Below, one piece after another: positions 23,942 through 34,732 of a stretch of DNA of 41,376 nt. The translations under genes were made by a program, and so were the position numbers. The notes under the pieces were generated by a model that was given only the letters and a program-made list of their open reading frames with translations, was not told the origin of the DNA and did not search any database. The first letter of the stretch is position 1. Each line of letters opens with the position of its first letter. Origin of the DNA: Methylococcales bacterium (GTDB lineage: Bacteria; Pseudomonadota; Gammaproteobacteria; Methylococcales; Methylomonadaceae); assembly GCA_026399075.1 (NCBI GenBank), contig JAPLRR010000101.1, forward strand, positions 1 through 41,376, in the 5' to 3' direction.

Positions 23942-26900
23942 ATGCTGAAGCGTACAAAAAACCAGTGTCATACCGAACAGCCCGGTGATGGACAAGAGCC
24001 AATACGGTTTGAATTATTTAGTAGCGAACGGCTGGCACAACATGCCATTAGCCTAGCCCAAGCCCAAAAAGTAAACCGGCACCAACCAGCGCGCAAATTG
24101 ATCCCTAGGGTGCGGGAAAATTGTGGGGTGTTACTTGAGGCTTATCAGGCGGTTGCCAAGGCAGTACGAGGGCAACATGCAATCACCCCGGCCGCAGAGT
24201 GGTTGTTGGACAATTTTCATGTGCTTGAAGAGCAAGTCAACGACATCCACGCGGATTTGCCTGAAAGCTATTATCTACAACTGCCCAAGCTGGCTGAAGG
24301 TGTATTGCAAGGTTTTCCCCGTATTTACGGTGTTGCTTGGGCCATGGTGGCGCATACTGACAGCCGTTTTGACCCTGAAATGTTGGCGGTGTTTGTCGGT
24401 GCTTACCAAACTGTCGAACCGCTGACCTTGGGTGAACTTTGGGCCCTGCCGATTACCTTACGGATTGTGCTGGTAGAAAATTTGCGCCGCTTGGCCGTGC
24501 GTATCATGCAATCCCAAACGGGCCGCCAGTTGGCGGATGCGTATGTTGACCAGATCGAACTGCTGGCCTCGCAAACTGACAAACCTGACCAAGAAATGCC
24601 TACAGCGGTATTGCCTGCCGCCCCGCTATGCCAGGCTTACGCCGTCCAAATCTTACAACGCCTGCATGACCCCCATCCTGATGCCGTATTGCCCTTGGAT
24701 TTTCTGGATGACTGGTTACAGGGACAGGGTATCGGTTTGGATGAAATTGTGCAGCGGGAACATGCGGCGCAAGTTGCCGACAATCTCACTGTCCGCAATA
24801 TCATCACCAGTATGCGGGCCATATCAGCCTTCGATTGGCCGCTGTTTGTCGAAGAACTGAGTTTGGTTGACCAATGCCTGCGTGTCCACGACAGTTACCA
24901 GACTATGGATTTTTTAACCCGCGACCGCTACCGCCATGCCATTGAAGATTTGGCCCGGCGCTCCCCCAGTTCTGAGTGTGAAATTGCCCGCCACGTCATC
25001 GCTAAGGCCCATGGCGCACAAGCGCAAGCTTCAGGTAACGAACGGCTTAAGGAGCCAGGCTATTATTTGCTGGCCCAAGGACGCTATGGGTTTGAACGGG
25101 AAGTCAAATACCGCCCCACTATCAAACAGCACATTTTACGCAGTTATGTCGCCCATGCGGGTTTGACCTATGTCGGTAGTTTGGCAATACTAACTTTAAT
25201 ATTGCTGGCCATCCCCATCAGTGCCAGCCTAATTGCGGGTTTACACGGCTTCCATTTGTACCTGCTTGCGGCGCTTAGTGTTTTCCCTGCCTCAGATATG
25301 GCCATCGGCCTGATTAACCACTTTGTCATCGGCAGCCTGCCACCCCGCCATTTGCCCCGCTTTGAATTTAAGGACGGCGTACCCGAAAACTTAAGCACTT
25401 TTGTGGTGGTGCCGACCCTGTTCTGCCATCTGGCAGACGTGCGGACGCAGGTTGACCAAATGGAAATCCGCTATCTGGCGAATCCTGACGGCCATTTGCG
25501 TTTTGCGCTATTGTCCGATTGGGTGGATGCCGGACAAGAAACCATGCCAGACGATGCTTTGTTGCTCAATACGGCACAAGCAGCAGTGGCAGAACTTAAC
25601 AATAAATATAAACAACAACGGTTTTTTGTGTTCCACCGGAAACGGCTATGGAACCCCAGTGAAAACAAATGGATGGGGTGGGAGCGCAAACGGGGCAAAC
25701 TCCATGAATTTAACCGTTTGTTGCGGGGGGCCACAGACACTTCATTTTTACCTATAGGGGGGCTGCCAGCCGTTGCGCCTATGGGGGTTTGCTATGTAAT
25801 CACGCTTGATGCCGACACCAAATTGCCTATGGGCACTGTGGCACAATTGGTGGGTGTGGCAGCCCATCCGCTGAACCAACCGGTGTTTGACCCGCACAAA
25901 CAATTGATCGTGGATGGCTACGGCATATTGCAACCTAGGGTGACGGCAACACTCCCCTTACGCCAAGAGCATTCTTTGTTCCACCGTCTGTTTGCCGGGG
26001 TGTGCGGCACCGATGCCTATTCCAGTTCGGTTTCTGAACTGTACCAAGATTTGTTTGCGCTAGGCACTTACACAGGCAAAGGTTTATACCATGTGGACAG
26101 TTTTGAAGCGGCCTTAGAAGGCCGGGTGCCGGATAATACCCAGCTTAGCCATGACTTGTTTGAGAGCGTGTACGTCCGTTGTGCATTAGTCAGCGATATT
26201 GAGTTTTTTGAAGATTTCCCTTCCCATACCGATGTCGCGGCTTCGCGCGAACACCGTTGGGCCCGGGGGGATTGGCAGTTGTTGCCATGGATTTTAGGGG
26301 CGATGGGCAAAGGGATGCCGATCATAGGCCGTTGGAAAATGCTCGACAATTTACGCCGCTCCTTGTCAGCGCCAGGTACTTTTTTTGCTTTGCTGGCCAT
26401 TTGGGCCATCCCCCATGCGCCGCAAGCCATCCTAATCAGTTATGTGTTGGCGGCCCTGGCATTCCCAGCAATCTTAACCCTAATCGGTGGTTTGGTTTGG
26501 CCGGCACGGGGTTTTTCGTTGTGGGCGCATCTGCGGGTGATGTCAGGTAATGTGTTGTGGTCCATCGGCAATAGTTTAGTATCACTGACCTTATTGGCCC
26601 AACACACGTGGTTGATGATGGATGCCATCACCAGCACCTTGGTGCGCTTGTTGATCACCCGTAAGCAATTGTTAAAATGGGTGACGGCTTTACAGGCAAA
26701 AACAGAATCAGGACATACCCTAAAGAACTTGTCGGTGCCTATGTTGCGTTCGACCTTGACAATGGCGGCGGCAAGCGCCGTGGTGCTGGCGGGCAATCCC
26801 CCCGGCATCGTTGTCGCCGCGCCATTTTTGCTGTTATGGTGGTTGTCGCCTGTGGTGGCGCATGTGTTGAGCTTGTCGCCCCGTGTCGATAGGGCTGAAT

Positions 26901-29900
26901 CTCTTCAGCCAGAGGACAGCGTAGCCTTGCGCTTGTTGGCGCGGCGGGTCTGGCGGTTTTTTACAACGTTTGTGACGGCCGCCGACCATTTTTTACCACC
27001 GGATAATTTTCAGGAAGATCCCCAGCCCGTTATTGCCCACCGTAGTTCCCCAACTAATTTTGGCCTGTATCTACTGTCAGTTGTGGCAGCGCGTGATTTC
27101 GGCTGGCTAGGGGTGCTGGACACTGTGGATCGCTTAAGCGCCACCCTGGCAACCTTAGACCAACTGCCCAAGCTGCATGGGCATTTTTATAATTGGTATG
27201 ACACCCAAGACCTGCACATGCTGGAACCCCGGTATATATCCACCGTGGACAGTGGCAATTTGGCCGGCCATTTGTTGGCACTGAGCCAAGCCTGCAAAGA
27301 AATGCTTAAGCAGCCTTTGACCTTAGATACAGCGCTATTGGGCATAGAAGACACGCGTTTAATGCTGATCGCGGAAATTACCGCCGCCTGCCCCGAACGA
27401 CGCGAACCAACGGGCACTTTAAAAGAACTATGGCAACAAGCACAGGGCTTGCAAGTGTTATTGGCCAGCCAACCCACTGGCTTGGCGGCGTCGGGGGTGT
27501 TATGGCAACAATTGACCCAAAGCGCCATTACCATTGATGATTTGGCCCATGTTTATGCGGCAGAATGTGGCAAACCGACAGATAACGAAGTCTTGGCATG
27601 GGCTGGCTTGCTACTGGATGACATCCGATCCCACGCCCGTGATGTGGATAATTTACTGCCTTGGATACGCTCCACCCGCTGCCAGGATGTGGGTGACTTA
27701 GGCCTAGGCCAAGCCTCAATGGCATCCATGCCGCTACTTGAGCTTAGCGCCGTTTATGCGCAAAACTTGGCGGATATGGCGACGGCAGCTGAAGGCTTAC
27801 ATTCGCCGCTGGCGATATTGTTACAACAGGCCAAAAGCCAGTCCGACTCGCTTAACAAACGCTTGCTAGCCATGATTGTGCAGCTGGACACACTATTTTA
27901 CGAAATGGATTTTGGCTTTCTTTACGATAAACACTGCCATTTGTTTTCTTTGGGTTATCGGCTGCCGGAAGGAACTTTAGAATCCAGCTATTATGATTTA
28001 TTGGCTTCCGAAGCCCGTTTGGCCAGCTTTGTTGCCATCGCCAAGCGGGAAATACCTAGCAGCCATTGGTACCAATTAGGACGCAGAGTAACCCGCGCCG
28101 TGCATGGCACAGTGTTGTTATCGTGGTCAGGCTCGATGTTTGAATACCTGATGCCGTCGCTAGTGACGTTTACCCCCCGCTACAGTTTATTGGACCAAAC
28201 TTGCCGATTGGTGGTGCAACGCCAGATTGATTACGGGCAGGAACGCGGTGTACCGTGGGGAGTTTCAGAATCGGCCTTTAATACCCGTGACCAGTTTTTC
28301 ACCTACCAATATTCCGCGTTTGGCGTGCCGGGTTTGGGTATGAAACGCGGGCTAGGCGAAGATTTGGTGATTGCCCCTTATGCGACGGCCTTGGCCGCCA
28401 TGTATTTGCCCCATGCCGCCGTGGAAAATTTTGTGCGATTGGCCGAAGAAGGCGCGTTAGGGAAATATGGTTTTTATGAGGCACTGGATTATACCCCCAT
28501 CCGGCTAGCCGAAGGCCAGCGCCATGCCGTGGTGCGCTGTTATATGGCCCATCACCAAGGCATGTCCCTAGTGGCTATCGCCAATGTCATCCATGACGGT
28601 GTCATGCGCCATCGTTTCCATTCTGCGCCCTTGATCCAAGCCGCCGATATGCTGTTACAAGAACGCATCCCTAGCGGTGCCGATGCCAGTTGCTTGCCGA
28701 TGCCGGAAGATTTGGCCGAAGCCAAGGAATTTGTACAACCGCCAATACGGCGTATACCGTCACCCACGTCCTCAGTGCCGTCCGCACAGCTGTTGTCCAA
28801 TGGCCGTTATGCGGTGATGGTGACGGCGGCAGGTTCGGGTTATAGCCAGTGGCGTAAACACTTGGTCACCCGTTGGCGTGAAGATGTGACCCGTGATGCC
28901 TGGGGCAGTTACCTTTATTTGCGGGATGTGGCCAGCGGCGCGGTCTGGTCTGCCGGATACCAACCTACCGTGGTGGCACCTGATGCCTATAACGTGGTGT
29001 TTGCCGAAGACCGTGCCCGTTTTACACGCACCGACGGCGACATTGTCTGCACCTTGGAAATTGTTGTGTCACCTGAGGACGATGCCGAAATTCGCCGCTT
29101 AAGTATCAGCAATAATGGGCAAACTGCAAGGGAAATTGAAGTCACCTCGTATGCTGAGATTGTGCTGGCTACCTTGTCCGCTGATATTGCCCATCCAGCA
29201 TTTTCTAATTTATTTGTGCATACAGAGTATTTGCCACTTGCCCATGCGCTGGTTGCCGAACGTCGGCAACGCTTACCTGGCGAACCCAGCATTTGGGCCG
29301 CCCATGTGCTGGCAGGCAGGCATACTGACGACGGTTTGCAATATGAAACCGACCGCGCCCGTTTTATAGGCCGGGGACAAAACTTACGGGCCCCACAAGC
29401 CGTCATGGATGGCCGTCCCTTAAGCAACACCGTTGGTGCAGTGCTGGATCCTATTTTCAGTTTGCGTACACGGCTATGTATCGCCGCTGGGGGCACTGAA
29501 CACATCACGTTCACCACCTTGGTCGCCACATCGCGGGAAGCCGTGGAGGATGCGGTGGACAAATACCATAATGTATCCACTTTTGAGCGGGTGTCATCGC
29601 TGGCATGGACCCATGCCCACGTACAATTGCATTATCTGCGCACCACCCCCGACGAGGCCCAGCTATTCCAAGATTTGGCCAGCCGTTTGGTTTATGCAGA
29701 CCCTTGGTTGCGGCCTTCCAGCAAGTTTATCCAAATGAACACCTTGAGTGTCACTGGCTTATGGCGGCAAGGCATTTCTGGGGATAGGCCCATCGTCTTA
29801 TTACGGGTAACAGAGCCTGATGACCGTCGGCTGGTCGAACAATTATTACGCGCCCATGAATACTGGCGTATGAAAGGCTTGGCAGTGGATTTGGTGATTT

Positions 29901-32611
29901 TGAATGAAAAAGAGTCGTCTTATGCCCTGGACTTGCAAATCCTGTTGGAAGGCATGGTGAAGGAAAGCCAAGCGCTATTGGGGCATCATGGCGAAGACTG
30001 GCAGGGGGTTGTTTTTGTATTACGTCTAGGCCAGCAAACGCCGGAAGAACGGCACTTATTGCATACAGCGGCGCGGGTGGTGCTGGTTAGCCATAGGGGC
30101 ACATTGGCCGAACAACTGTTACGCCACCCCCGTCCAGTGGCGGATTGGGTGCTGCCAAAAGCCTTGCCTGCACCCGCCCAAACAGCACCCTTGGCACGGC
30201 CAGAACTTGAATTTTTCAACGGTTTGGGTGGCTTTGCCGATGCTGGCCGGGAATATGTGATTGTTCTGGACAATGGCCAGTGGACACCTGTACCTTGGGT
30301 TAATGTCATTGCCAATGCCGAGTTTGGTTTTATCGTGTCCGAGTCTGGCAGCGGATGCACGTGGTCAGGCAATAGCCGCGAAAACCAATTGACACCGTGG
30401 TCCAACGATACGGTCAGCGACAGCCCCGGTGAAGTGTTGTATATCCGTGATGACGAAAGCCATGTTTTATGGACACCGACTGCCTTGCCCATCCGGGTGG
30501 ACAATTCCAGTTATGTCATCCACCACGGCCAAGGTTATAGCCGGTTTATGCATCTTTCGCAGGGTATCCATAGCGACTTGCTGCAAATGGTCAGCCCAGA
30601 CGATCCGGTCAAAATTTCCGCATTAACCTTAACCAACCACTCTGGACGGACACGGCAGTTGACGGTGGCGGCTTATGTGGAATGGGTGTTGGGCGCATCG
30701 CGCAGTGTCACCGCACCGCATTTGGTTACAGGGCTGGATGCAGGGACAGGTGCTATGTTCGCCTATAACCCGTGGGATAGTGAATTTGGGCAACGCGTCG
30801 CTTTTGCAGACTTTAGCGGTTTGCAAACCGATTGGACAGGTAACCGGGCAGAATTCATAGGCCGTAATGGTGGCTTGGATGCACCGTTTGGCTTAGTGGG
30901 CGCACCCGGGTTAAAAAAACGCGTAGGTGCAGGCATGGATGCGTGTGCCGCGATGACCACGGCAATAACCTTGGCACCACAGGCAAGCATCGAATTGGTC
31001 TTTTTATTGGGGCAAGGCAATGACCACAACCATGCCATAGAACTGGTCAAGCGTTACCGAATTATCCCTGTGGCGGAAACCTTGGCGAAAGTGCAGGCAT
31101 CATGGCGGGACATACTCACCAAGGTGCAGGTGCAAACGCCAGACCGCGGACTGGATATCATGTTAAACGGTTGGATGTTGTACCAAACTCTGAGTTGCCG
31201 GATGTGGGCCAGGGCTGGGTTTTACCAAGTTGGCGGCGCTTATGGCTTCCGCGACCAATTACAGGACAGCATGGCCTTGGTGCTTGCACGACCCGACTTA
31301 AGCCGTGCCCATTTGCTGAAAGCCGCAGGCCGCCAGTTTCCTGAAGGCGATGTCCAACATTGGTGGCATCCGCCATCAGGGCGTGGGGTGCGCACCCGGT
31401 TTTCTGATGATCGTATTTGGCTGGCCTATGCCGTGGCGCATTATTGTAAAGTGACGGGCGACATCGGCGTGTTGGCTGAGAAAGTGCCCTTTCTGGAAGG
31501 TGCTAAACTTCAACCTGACCAAGATGATGCCTATTACGAACCTGGTTTGTCATTATTAACAGCCAGCTTGTATGAACATTGCGCCCTGGCCTTGGATTTG
31601 AGCCTGGCGGTTGGGGCACACGGCTTGCCGCTAATGGGTAGCGGTGATTGGAATGACGGTATGAACCGGGTTGGCAACCAAGGCCGTGGCGAGAGCGTTT
31701 GGCTGGCTTGGTTTCTGATAGCGAACCTGACCGAATTTGCCGCCGTGGCGAAATCCCAAGGCGATACTAAACGCGCCGACCGTTGGTTAGCCCATGTGGC
31801 CGAACTGAAACTGGCGGTGGAAGCACAAGCGTGGGATGGTGATTGGTATCGGCGGGCATTCTTTGATGATGGCAGCCCCCTAGGTTCGGCGGCTAATGTA
31901 GAATGCCGCATTGATTCCATAGCCCAGAGCTGGGCGGTCATTTCCGGCGGCGCTGACCCCGAACGCGCCCAACGCGCCATGAACGCCGTGCGGGAATTTT
32001 TAGTCCGTTATGGCGATGGCTTGGTGGTGTTGTTCACCCCACCGTTTGACAAATCGTTGCCCGACCCCGGCTATATCAAAAGCTATCCACCGGGTGTCCG
32101 CGAGAATGGCGGCCAATATACCCATGCGGCCTTATGGTCGGTGATTGCTTTTGCGCTATTGGGTGACGGCGATGAGGCGGCAGAATTGTTGCATATCCTG
32201 AACCCAGTCAACCGCACGTCCACCCGCACCGGTGTTTATGCCTATAAAGTTGAACCTTATGTGCTGTCGGCGGATATTTATGCCGCACCACCGCATACGA
32301 GGCGCGGTGGCTGGACGTGGTATACCGGGGCAGCCGGTTGGTTTTACCGGGCTGGGCTGGAATGGATTTTGGGGCTACAGGTGCAGGCCGGGCAATTGCT
32401 GTTTAACCCGTGCATCCCTAAAAGCTGGCCCAATTACCGGATAGTCTACCAACATCAAGCCAGCCATTATGAAATCACCGTTGAAAACCCCAAGGCAGTG
32501 TCCAAGGGCATAGACTTTATTGAATTGGACGGGGTGTTACAACCCAACAAGATAGGCATCACCTTGCAAGACGATGCAAAAGTTCACCAGGTGCGGGTGG
32601 TATTGGGTTAA
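23942..32611 (+). CDS. Cyclic beta-1,2-glucan synthase (NdvB/ChvB-like, GT84-GH94)
   Basis: A giant inner-membrane enzyme of 2889 residues that builds, cyclises and length-controls periplasmic beta-1,2-glucans from UDP-glucose. The first membrane cluster is at about 400-465. The GT84 glycosyltransferase has a DxD motif (Asp623 and Asp625 in TLDADTK) and REHRWARGDW (769-778). A second membrane cluster (about 809-983) follows, then two GH94-type sugar-binding modules starting near SNGRYAVMVTAAGSGYSQW (1618) and FFNGLGGFADAG (2091). The GH94 phosphorylase domain has GGAYGFRDQLQDSM (about 2430) and GDWNDGM (2568-2574). AGGAG precedes the ATG at 23942. The length and domain order fit full activity. 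It sits inside a row of envelope-stress genes. Confidence 0.93.
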   Translation: MLKRTKNQCHTEQPGDGQEPIRFELFSSERLAQHAISLAQAQKVNRHQPARKLIPRVRENCGVLLEAYQAVAKAVRGQHAITPAAEWLLDNFHVLEEQVNDIHADLPESYYLQLPKLAEGVLQGFPRIYGVAWAMVAHTDSRFDPEMLAVFVGAYQTVEPLTLGELWALPITLRIVLVENLRRLAVRIMQSQTGRQLADAYVDQIELLASQTDKPDQEMPTAVLPAAPLCQAYAVQILQRLHDPHPDAVLPLDFLDDWLQGQGIGLDEIVQREHAAQVADNLTVRNIITSMRAISAFDWPLFVEELSLVDQCLRVHDSYQTMDFLTRDRYRHAIEDLARRSPSSECEIARHVIAKAHGAQAQASGNERLKEPGYYLLAQGRYGFEREVKYRPTIKQHILRSYVAHAGLTYVGSLAILTLILLAIPISASLIAGLHGFHLYLLAALSVFPASDMAIGLINHFVIGSLPPRHLPRFEFKDGVPENLSTFVVVPTLFCHLADVRTQVDQMEIRYLANPDGHLRFALLSDWVDAGQETMPDDALLLNTAQAAVAELNNKYKQQRFFVFHRKRLWNPSENKWMGWERKRGKLHEFNRLLRGATDTSFLPIGGLPAVAPMGVCYVITLDADTKLPMGTVAQLVGVAAHPLNQPVFDPHKQLIVDGYGILQPRVTATLPLRQEHSLFHRLFAGVCGTDAYSSSVSELYQDLFALGTYTGKGLYHVDSFEAALEGRVPDNTQLSHDLFESVYVRCALVSDIEFFEDFPSHTDVAASREHRWARGDWQLLPWILGAMGKGMPIIGRWKMLDNLRRSLSAPGTFFALLAIWAIPHAPQAILISYVLAALAFPAILTLIGGLVWPARGFSLWAHLRVMSGNVLWSIGNSLVSLTLLAQHTWLMMDAITSTLVRLLITRKQLLKWVTALQAKTESGHTLKNLSVPMLRSTLTMAAASAVVLAGNPPGIVVAAPFLLLWWLSPVVAHVLSLSPRVDRAESLQPEDSVALRLLARRVWRFFTTFVTAADHFLPPDNFQEDPQPVIAHRSSPTNFGLYLLSVVAARDFGWLGVLDTVDRLSATLATLDQLPKLHGHFYNWYDTQDLHMLEPRYISTVDSGNLAGHLLALSQACKEMLKQPLTLDTALLGIEDTRLMLIAEITAACPERREPTGTLKELWQQAQGLQVLLASQPTGLAASGVLWQQLTQSAITIDDLAHVYAAECGKPTDNEVLAWAGLLLDDIRSHARDVDNLLPWIRSTRCQDVGDLGLGQASMASMPLLELSAVYAQNLADMATAAEGLHSPLAILLQQAKSQSDSLNKRLLAMIVQLDTLFYEMDFGFLYDKHCHLFSLGYRLPEGTLESSYYDLLASEARLASFVAIAKREIPSSHWYQLGRRVTRAVHGTVLLSWSGSMFEYLMPSLVTFTPRYSLLDQTCRLVVQRQIDYGQERGVPWGVSESAFNTRDQFFTYQYSAFGVPGLGMKRGLGEDLVIAPYATALAAMYLPHAAVENFVRLAEEGALGKYGFYEALDYTPIRLAEGQRHAVVRCYMAHHQGMSLVAIANVIHDGVMRHRFHSAPLIQAADMLLQERIPSGADASCLPMPEDLAEAKEFVQPPIRRIPSPTSSVPSAQLLSNGRYAVMVTAAGSGYSQWRKHLVTRWREDVTRDAWGSYLYLRDVASGAVWSAGYQPTVVAPDAYNVVFAEDRARFTRTDGDIVCTLEIVVSPEDDAEIRRLSISNNGQTAREIEVTSYAEIVLATLSADIAHPAFSNLFVHTEYLPLAHALVAERRQRLPGEPSIWAAHVLAGRHTDDGLQYETDRARFIGRGQNLRAPQAVMDGRPLSNTVGAVLDPIFSLRTRLCIAAGGTEHITFTTLVATSREAVEDAVDKYHNVSTFERVSSLAWTHAHVQLHYLRTTPDEAQLFQDLASRLVYADPWLRPSSKFIQMNTLSVTGLWRQGISGDRPIVLLRVTEPDDRRLVEQLLRAHEYWRMKGLAVDLVILNEKESSYALDLQILLEGMVKESQALLGHHGEDWQGVVFVLRLGQQTPEERHLLHTAARVVLVSHRGTLAEQLLRHPRPVADWVLPKALPAPAQTAPLARPELEFFNGLGGFADAGREYVIVLDNGQWTPVPWVNVIANAEFGFIVSESGSGCTWSGNSRENQLTPWSNDTVSDSPGEVLYIRDDESHVLWTPTALPIRVDNSSYVIHHGQGYSRFMHLSQGIHSDLLQMVSPDDPVKISALTLTNHSGRTRQLTVAAYVEWVLGASRSVTAPHLVTGLDAGTGAMFAYNPWDSEFGQRVAFADFSGLQTDWTGNRAEFIGRNGGLDAPFGLVGAPGLKKRVGAGMDACAAMTTAITLAPQASIELVFLLGQGNDHNHAIELVKRYRIIPVAETLAKVQASWRDILTKVQVQTPDRGLDIMLNGWMLYQTLSCRMWARAGFYQVGGAYGFRDQLQDSMALVLARPDLSRAHLLKAAGRQFPEGDVQHWWHPPSGRGVRTRFSDDRIWLAYAVAHYCKVTGDIGVLAEKVPFLEGAKLQPDQDDAYYEPGLSLLTASLYEHCALALDLSLAVGAHGLPLMGSGDWNDGMNRVGNQGRGESVWLAWFLIANLTEFAAVAKSQGDTKRADRWLAHVAELKLAVEAQAWDGDWYRRAFFDDGSPLGSAANVECRIDSIAQSWAVISGGADPERAQRAMNAVREFLVRYGDGLVVLFTPPFDKSLPDPGYIKSYPPGVRENGGQYTHAALWSVIAFALLGDGDEAAELLHILNPVNRTSTRTGVYAYKVEPYVLSADIYAAPPHTRRGGWTWYTGAAGWFYRAGLEWILGLQVQAGQLLFNPCIPKSWPNYRIVYQHQASHYEITVENPKAVSKGIDFIELDGVLQPNKIGITLQDDAKVHQVRVVLG

Positions 32612-32659
32612 GCCAGTGACTTTAATGACTCCGCCAGCTATCCAACAACAGGCTTGCCC

Positions 32660-33112
32660 ATGATCTCAGAATTACCCGTCAGGACGATAGCCCACGCCAT
32701 ATCCTTGGCTGTGGCCCCGGTTTTTTTAATGACCGGTATCGCCAGCATTTTGTCAGTGTTGACTAACCGCTTAAGCCGGATTATTGACCGCTCGCGGTAT
32801 TTGCAAGACCTGCCGATGCCAGCCGACACTATCCAGTTGGCGATCACCATTGAGCTAAAATCTTTGCAGCAGCGGGCGCGGCTAATCCATTTAGCGATAG
32901 GCCTAGGCACACTATGTTTATTATTAATCTGCACCGTGGTTGCCATCTTGTTTTTAGGCTCATTTGTGCTGACTGATATGTCATTGGTGATTGCCTCCTT
33001 ATTTGTAGCCGCCATGCTGTGTTTGATTATCGCCTTGCTAAATTTCATGGCTGAAATCTATCTGGCGACCGCGCATGTAAGGGGGGAACTGCCTAGGCAG
33101 TGGCTGAAATAG
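32660..33112 (+). CDS. DUF2721 membrane protein
   Basis: A 150-residue protein with the DUF2721 pattern: a first membrane segment SLAVAPVFLMTGIASILSVL followed by TNRLSRIIDRSRYL, a charged helix with the conserved ELKSLQQRARLIHLAI, then two more membrane segments (about 78-98 and 108-130). The ATG at 32660 is preferred to the TTG at 32654. It follows the glucan synthase by 48 bases and may be cotranscribed with it. The family's function is unknown. Confidence 0.83.
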   Translation: MISELPVRTIAHAISLAVAPVFLMTGIASILSVLTNRLSRIIDRSRYLQDLPMPADTIQLAITIELKSLQQRARLIHLAIGLGTLCLLLICTVVAILFLGSFVLTDMSLVIASLFVAAMLCLIIALLNFMAEIYLATAHVRGELPRQWLK

Positions 33113-33154
33113 CCCTGTAGTCGGGTTGGCTAACGCCTAACCCGACTACAGGGC
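33112..33154 (+). terminator. Hairpin terminator after DUF2721
   Basis: GCCCTGTAGTCGGGTTGG pairs with an almost perfect reverse complement, starting at the last base of the stop codon. GGTTTTT follows about 15 bases later. It likely ends the glucan synthase transcript. Confidence 0.6.
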
Positions 33155-33189
33155 TGGATAATTAAGCGGTTTTTCTACGGCGGGCAAGC

Positions 33190-33267
33190 ATCATAGGTTG
33201 GGTTGATGCTATTCCAACCCAACGTTCCCGCACGGTTATATTGGGTTGCGAAAAGATGCAACCCAAC
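33190..33267. repeat. Pair of GGTTGGGTT-type hairpins
   Basis: The first hairpin (GTTGGGTTG with CCAACCCAAC) is followed by a second at 33241-33267 that matches 1401-1428. These short hairpins lie between the convergent DUF2721 and ice-binding-type genes. Confidence 0.5.
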
Positions 33268-33297
33268 TTACACCCAACCCTCTCACTGAGGGAGAGG

Positions 33298-34152
33298 CTA
33301 GACTTTATTCGCTTGCCTGGCCTTAAATGTTGACAGCAAACCCAAGCCCATAACCATCAAAACCCAAGCCGCCGGTTCTGGAACGTTTAAGCCTGCTGAA
33401 TTATCAAATCGGCTATACCCTGCACTACCAAAGTCAGTACCGCCTAGGCCAACAATATTATCGGCAACACAATCCGATGATAAGGTATTGGTATCCATAG
33501 TCACCGCCGCATTTAAGGCAATCGCCCGCCCACAAAGAATTTTTGCACTGGTAGTTAGGGTGATGCTTTGGTCTGCAAGAATATTGCCGGCAAACACAGT
33601 GCTGGTGCCTAAGGTTGCTGAGCTGCCAACTTGCCAAAATACACCGTTATTGATGCCGCCATTGAGCACACTGACCACCGAACTGCTGGCGGTGGTCAGT
33701 GTGCTGCCAATTTGGAACACAAATAAGGCATTGGGGTTGTTTTGGGCATCTAGGGTCAAGGTGCCGGTCAATTGCGCCGACGATGAAAATTTGTAAACGC
33801 CAGGGCTTAGCGTTAAGCCACCTAAATCTTGCCCGGTTAAATCGCTGGTAAACGATAGGTTGGATAAGGTGGTATAGGCAATAAGGGCATCGGCTTGGGC
33901 TTGTAGCGCAACTGCATCGGTTTGATGCACAGCCCCGGTCAGGGTGATACTTCCTAAACCGGTGATTGAAGGGCCTGGGGACAGCCCCAAATCACCCCAT
34001 AAGGTGGTCGAACCGGTGTTGGTGACTGTGGAGGCGCCCAACACCGTAAAACTCTGTGCCGAACCTAGCACTGGCGAGGCCGATGCGGTGGTAATGCCGG
34101 ACAGTGCCGCCATCACGGCTAGTGTCAGTATGGGTAAGTAGGGTTTGTTCAT
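33298..34152 (-). CDS. Ice-binding-type (DUF3494) protein with PEP-CTERM sorting signal
   Basis: A 284-residue secreted protein. The signal peptide (about 1-25) ends SASA. The DUF3494 beta-solenoid fold (28-225) shows [33 protein letters not shown] and [11 protein letters not shown], typical of ice-binding and adhesin-like proteins. The C-terminus is a PEP-CTERM signal ([17 protein letters not shown] then KARQ), so an exosortase elsewhere probably sorts it to the surface. AGGAG precedes the ATG. Ice binding is not assured; many family members act in cell attachment. Confidence 0.9.
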   Translation of the reverse strand: MNKPYLPILTLAVMAALSGITTASASPVLGSAQSFTVLGASTVTNTGSTTLWGDLGLSPGPSITGLGSITLTGAVHQTDAVALQAQADALIAYTTLSNLSFTSDLTGQDLGGLTLSPGVYKFSSSAQLTGTLTLDAQNNPNALFVFQIGSTLTTASSSVVSVLNGGINNGVFWQVGSSATLGTSTVFAGNILADQSITLTTSAKILCGRAIALNAAVTMDTNTLSSDCVADNIVGLGGTDFGSAGYSRFDNSAGLNVPEPAAWVLMVMGLGLLSTFKARQANKV

Positions 34153-34288
34153 GGGTAAAACTCCTAAAGCGTTATGGGTTACTACGTTGGTGTGGACTGT
34201 CGGTGCGAATTTATACGCACCGACACTGAAAAATCATTGCACGGACTTGCTAGGTAAACGATGGCCTAAACCTTTCGGTTCAAACGAA

Positions 34289-34732
34289 TTATTGTTTGGA
34301 CTTTCGGCGGCTGGCAGCGGCCTGGCAGGCAGTTGAAACCAGCGGGGTTTGCCGTTTAGGCTTAGGCGTAACGGCGCCAGACTGACGGTAAGATTTGATC
34401 ATCCAAGCAACAGGCAAAGCCGTATACAAAGTACGGACGGATGCAAACAAGCTAAGCGCTGTCTTTAAGGGTGATGTTTCTGGGGTATTGTTGGGATGGG
34501 GATTAGTGCAGGGGCGGCTGAGTTCGCCAACCATAAAGCCTAGTATACCTGCCAGCAGTAAACTTGCCGGACTGGACAGTTGTTGGTGTATTGTACGGAT
34601 GAGTGTAACGCTACGGACGTTAATCTTGTCTTGCCGCGCGGACACTTGCTGTTCAGCAAGCCGGATTTGGGCAGACAAGGCTTGGGCTTTGCCACGGTTT
34701 TGCCAATACGCCTTAATCATGCTTGTCGGCAA
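34289..34732 (-). CDS. Hypothetical membrane-associated protein in a YqjD-YqjE-like cluster
   Basis: A basic protein of 147 residues. A helical, Gln/Arg/Ala-rich N-terminus (10-50) is followed by one membrane segment (about 54-72, SPASLLLAGILGFMVGEL), and possibly a second (about 87-110). The basic tail is rich in Arg, Lys and Pro. It overlaps the preceding YqjE-like gene by 20 bases; an internal ATG at 34720 is a second possible start. Its place matches yqjK in E. coli, although similarity is weak. Confidence 0.65.
   Translation of the reverse strand: MPTSMIKAYWQNRGKAQALSAQIRLAEQQVSARQDKINVRSVTLIRTIHQQLSSPASLLLAGILGFMVGELSRPCTNPHPNNTPETSPLKTALSLFASVRTLYTALPVAWMIKSYRQSGAVTPKPKRQTPLVSTACQAAASRRKSKQ

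Noticed and set aside
29986..30504. Minus-strand open frame inside the glucan synthase gene
   Set aside because: It lies opposite conserved GH94-region codons and reflects codon bias rather than a gene.
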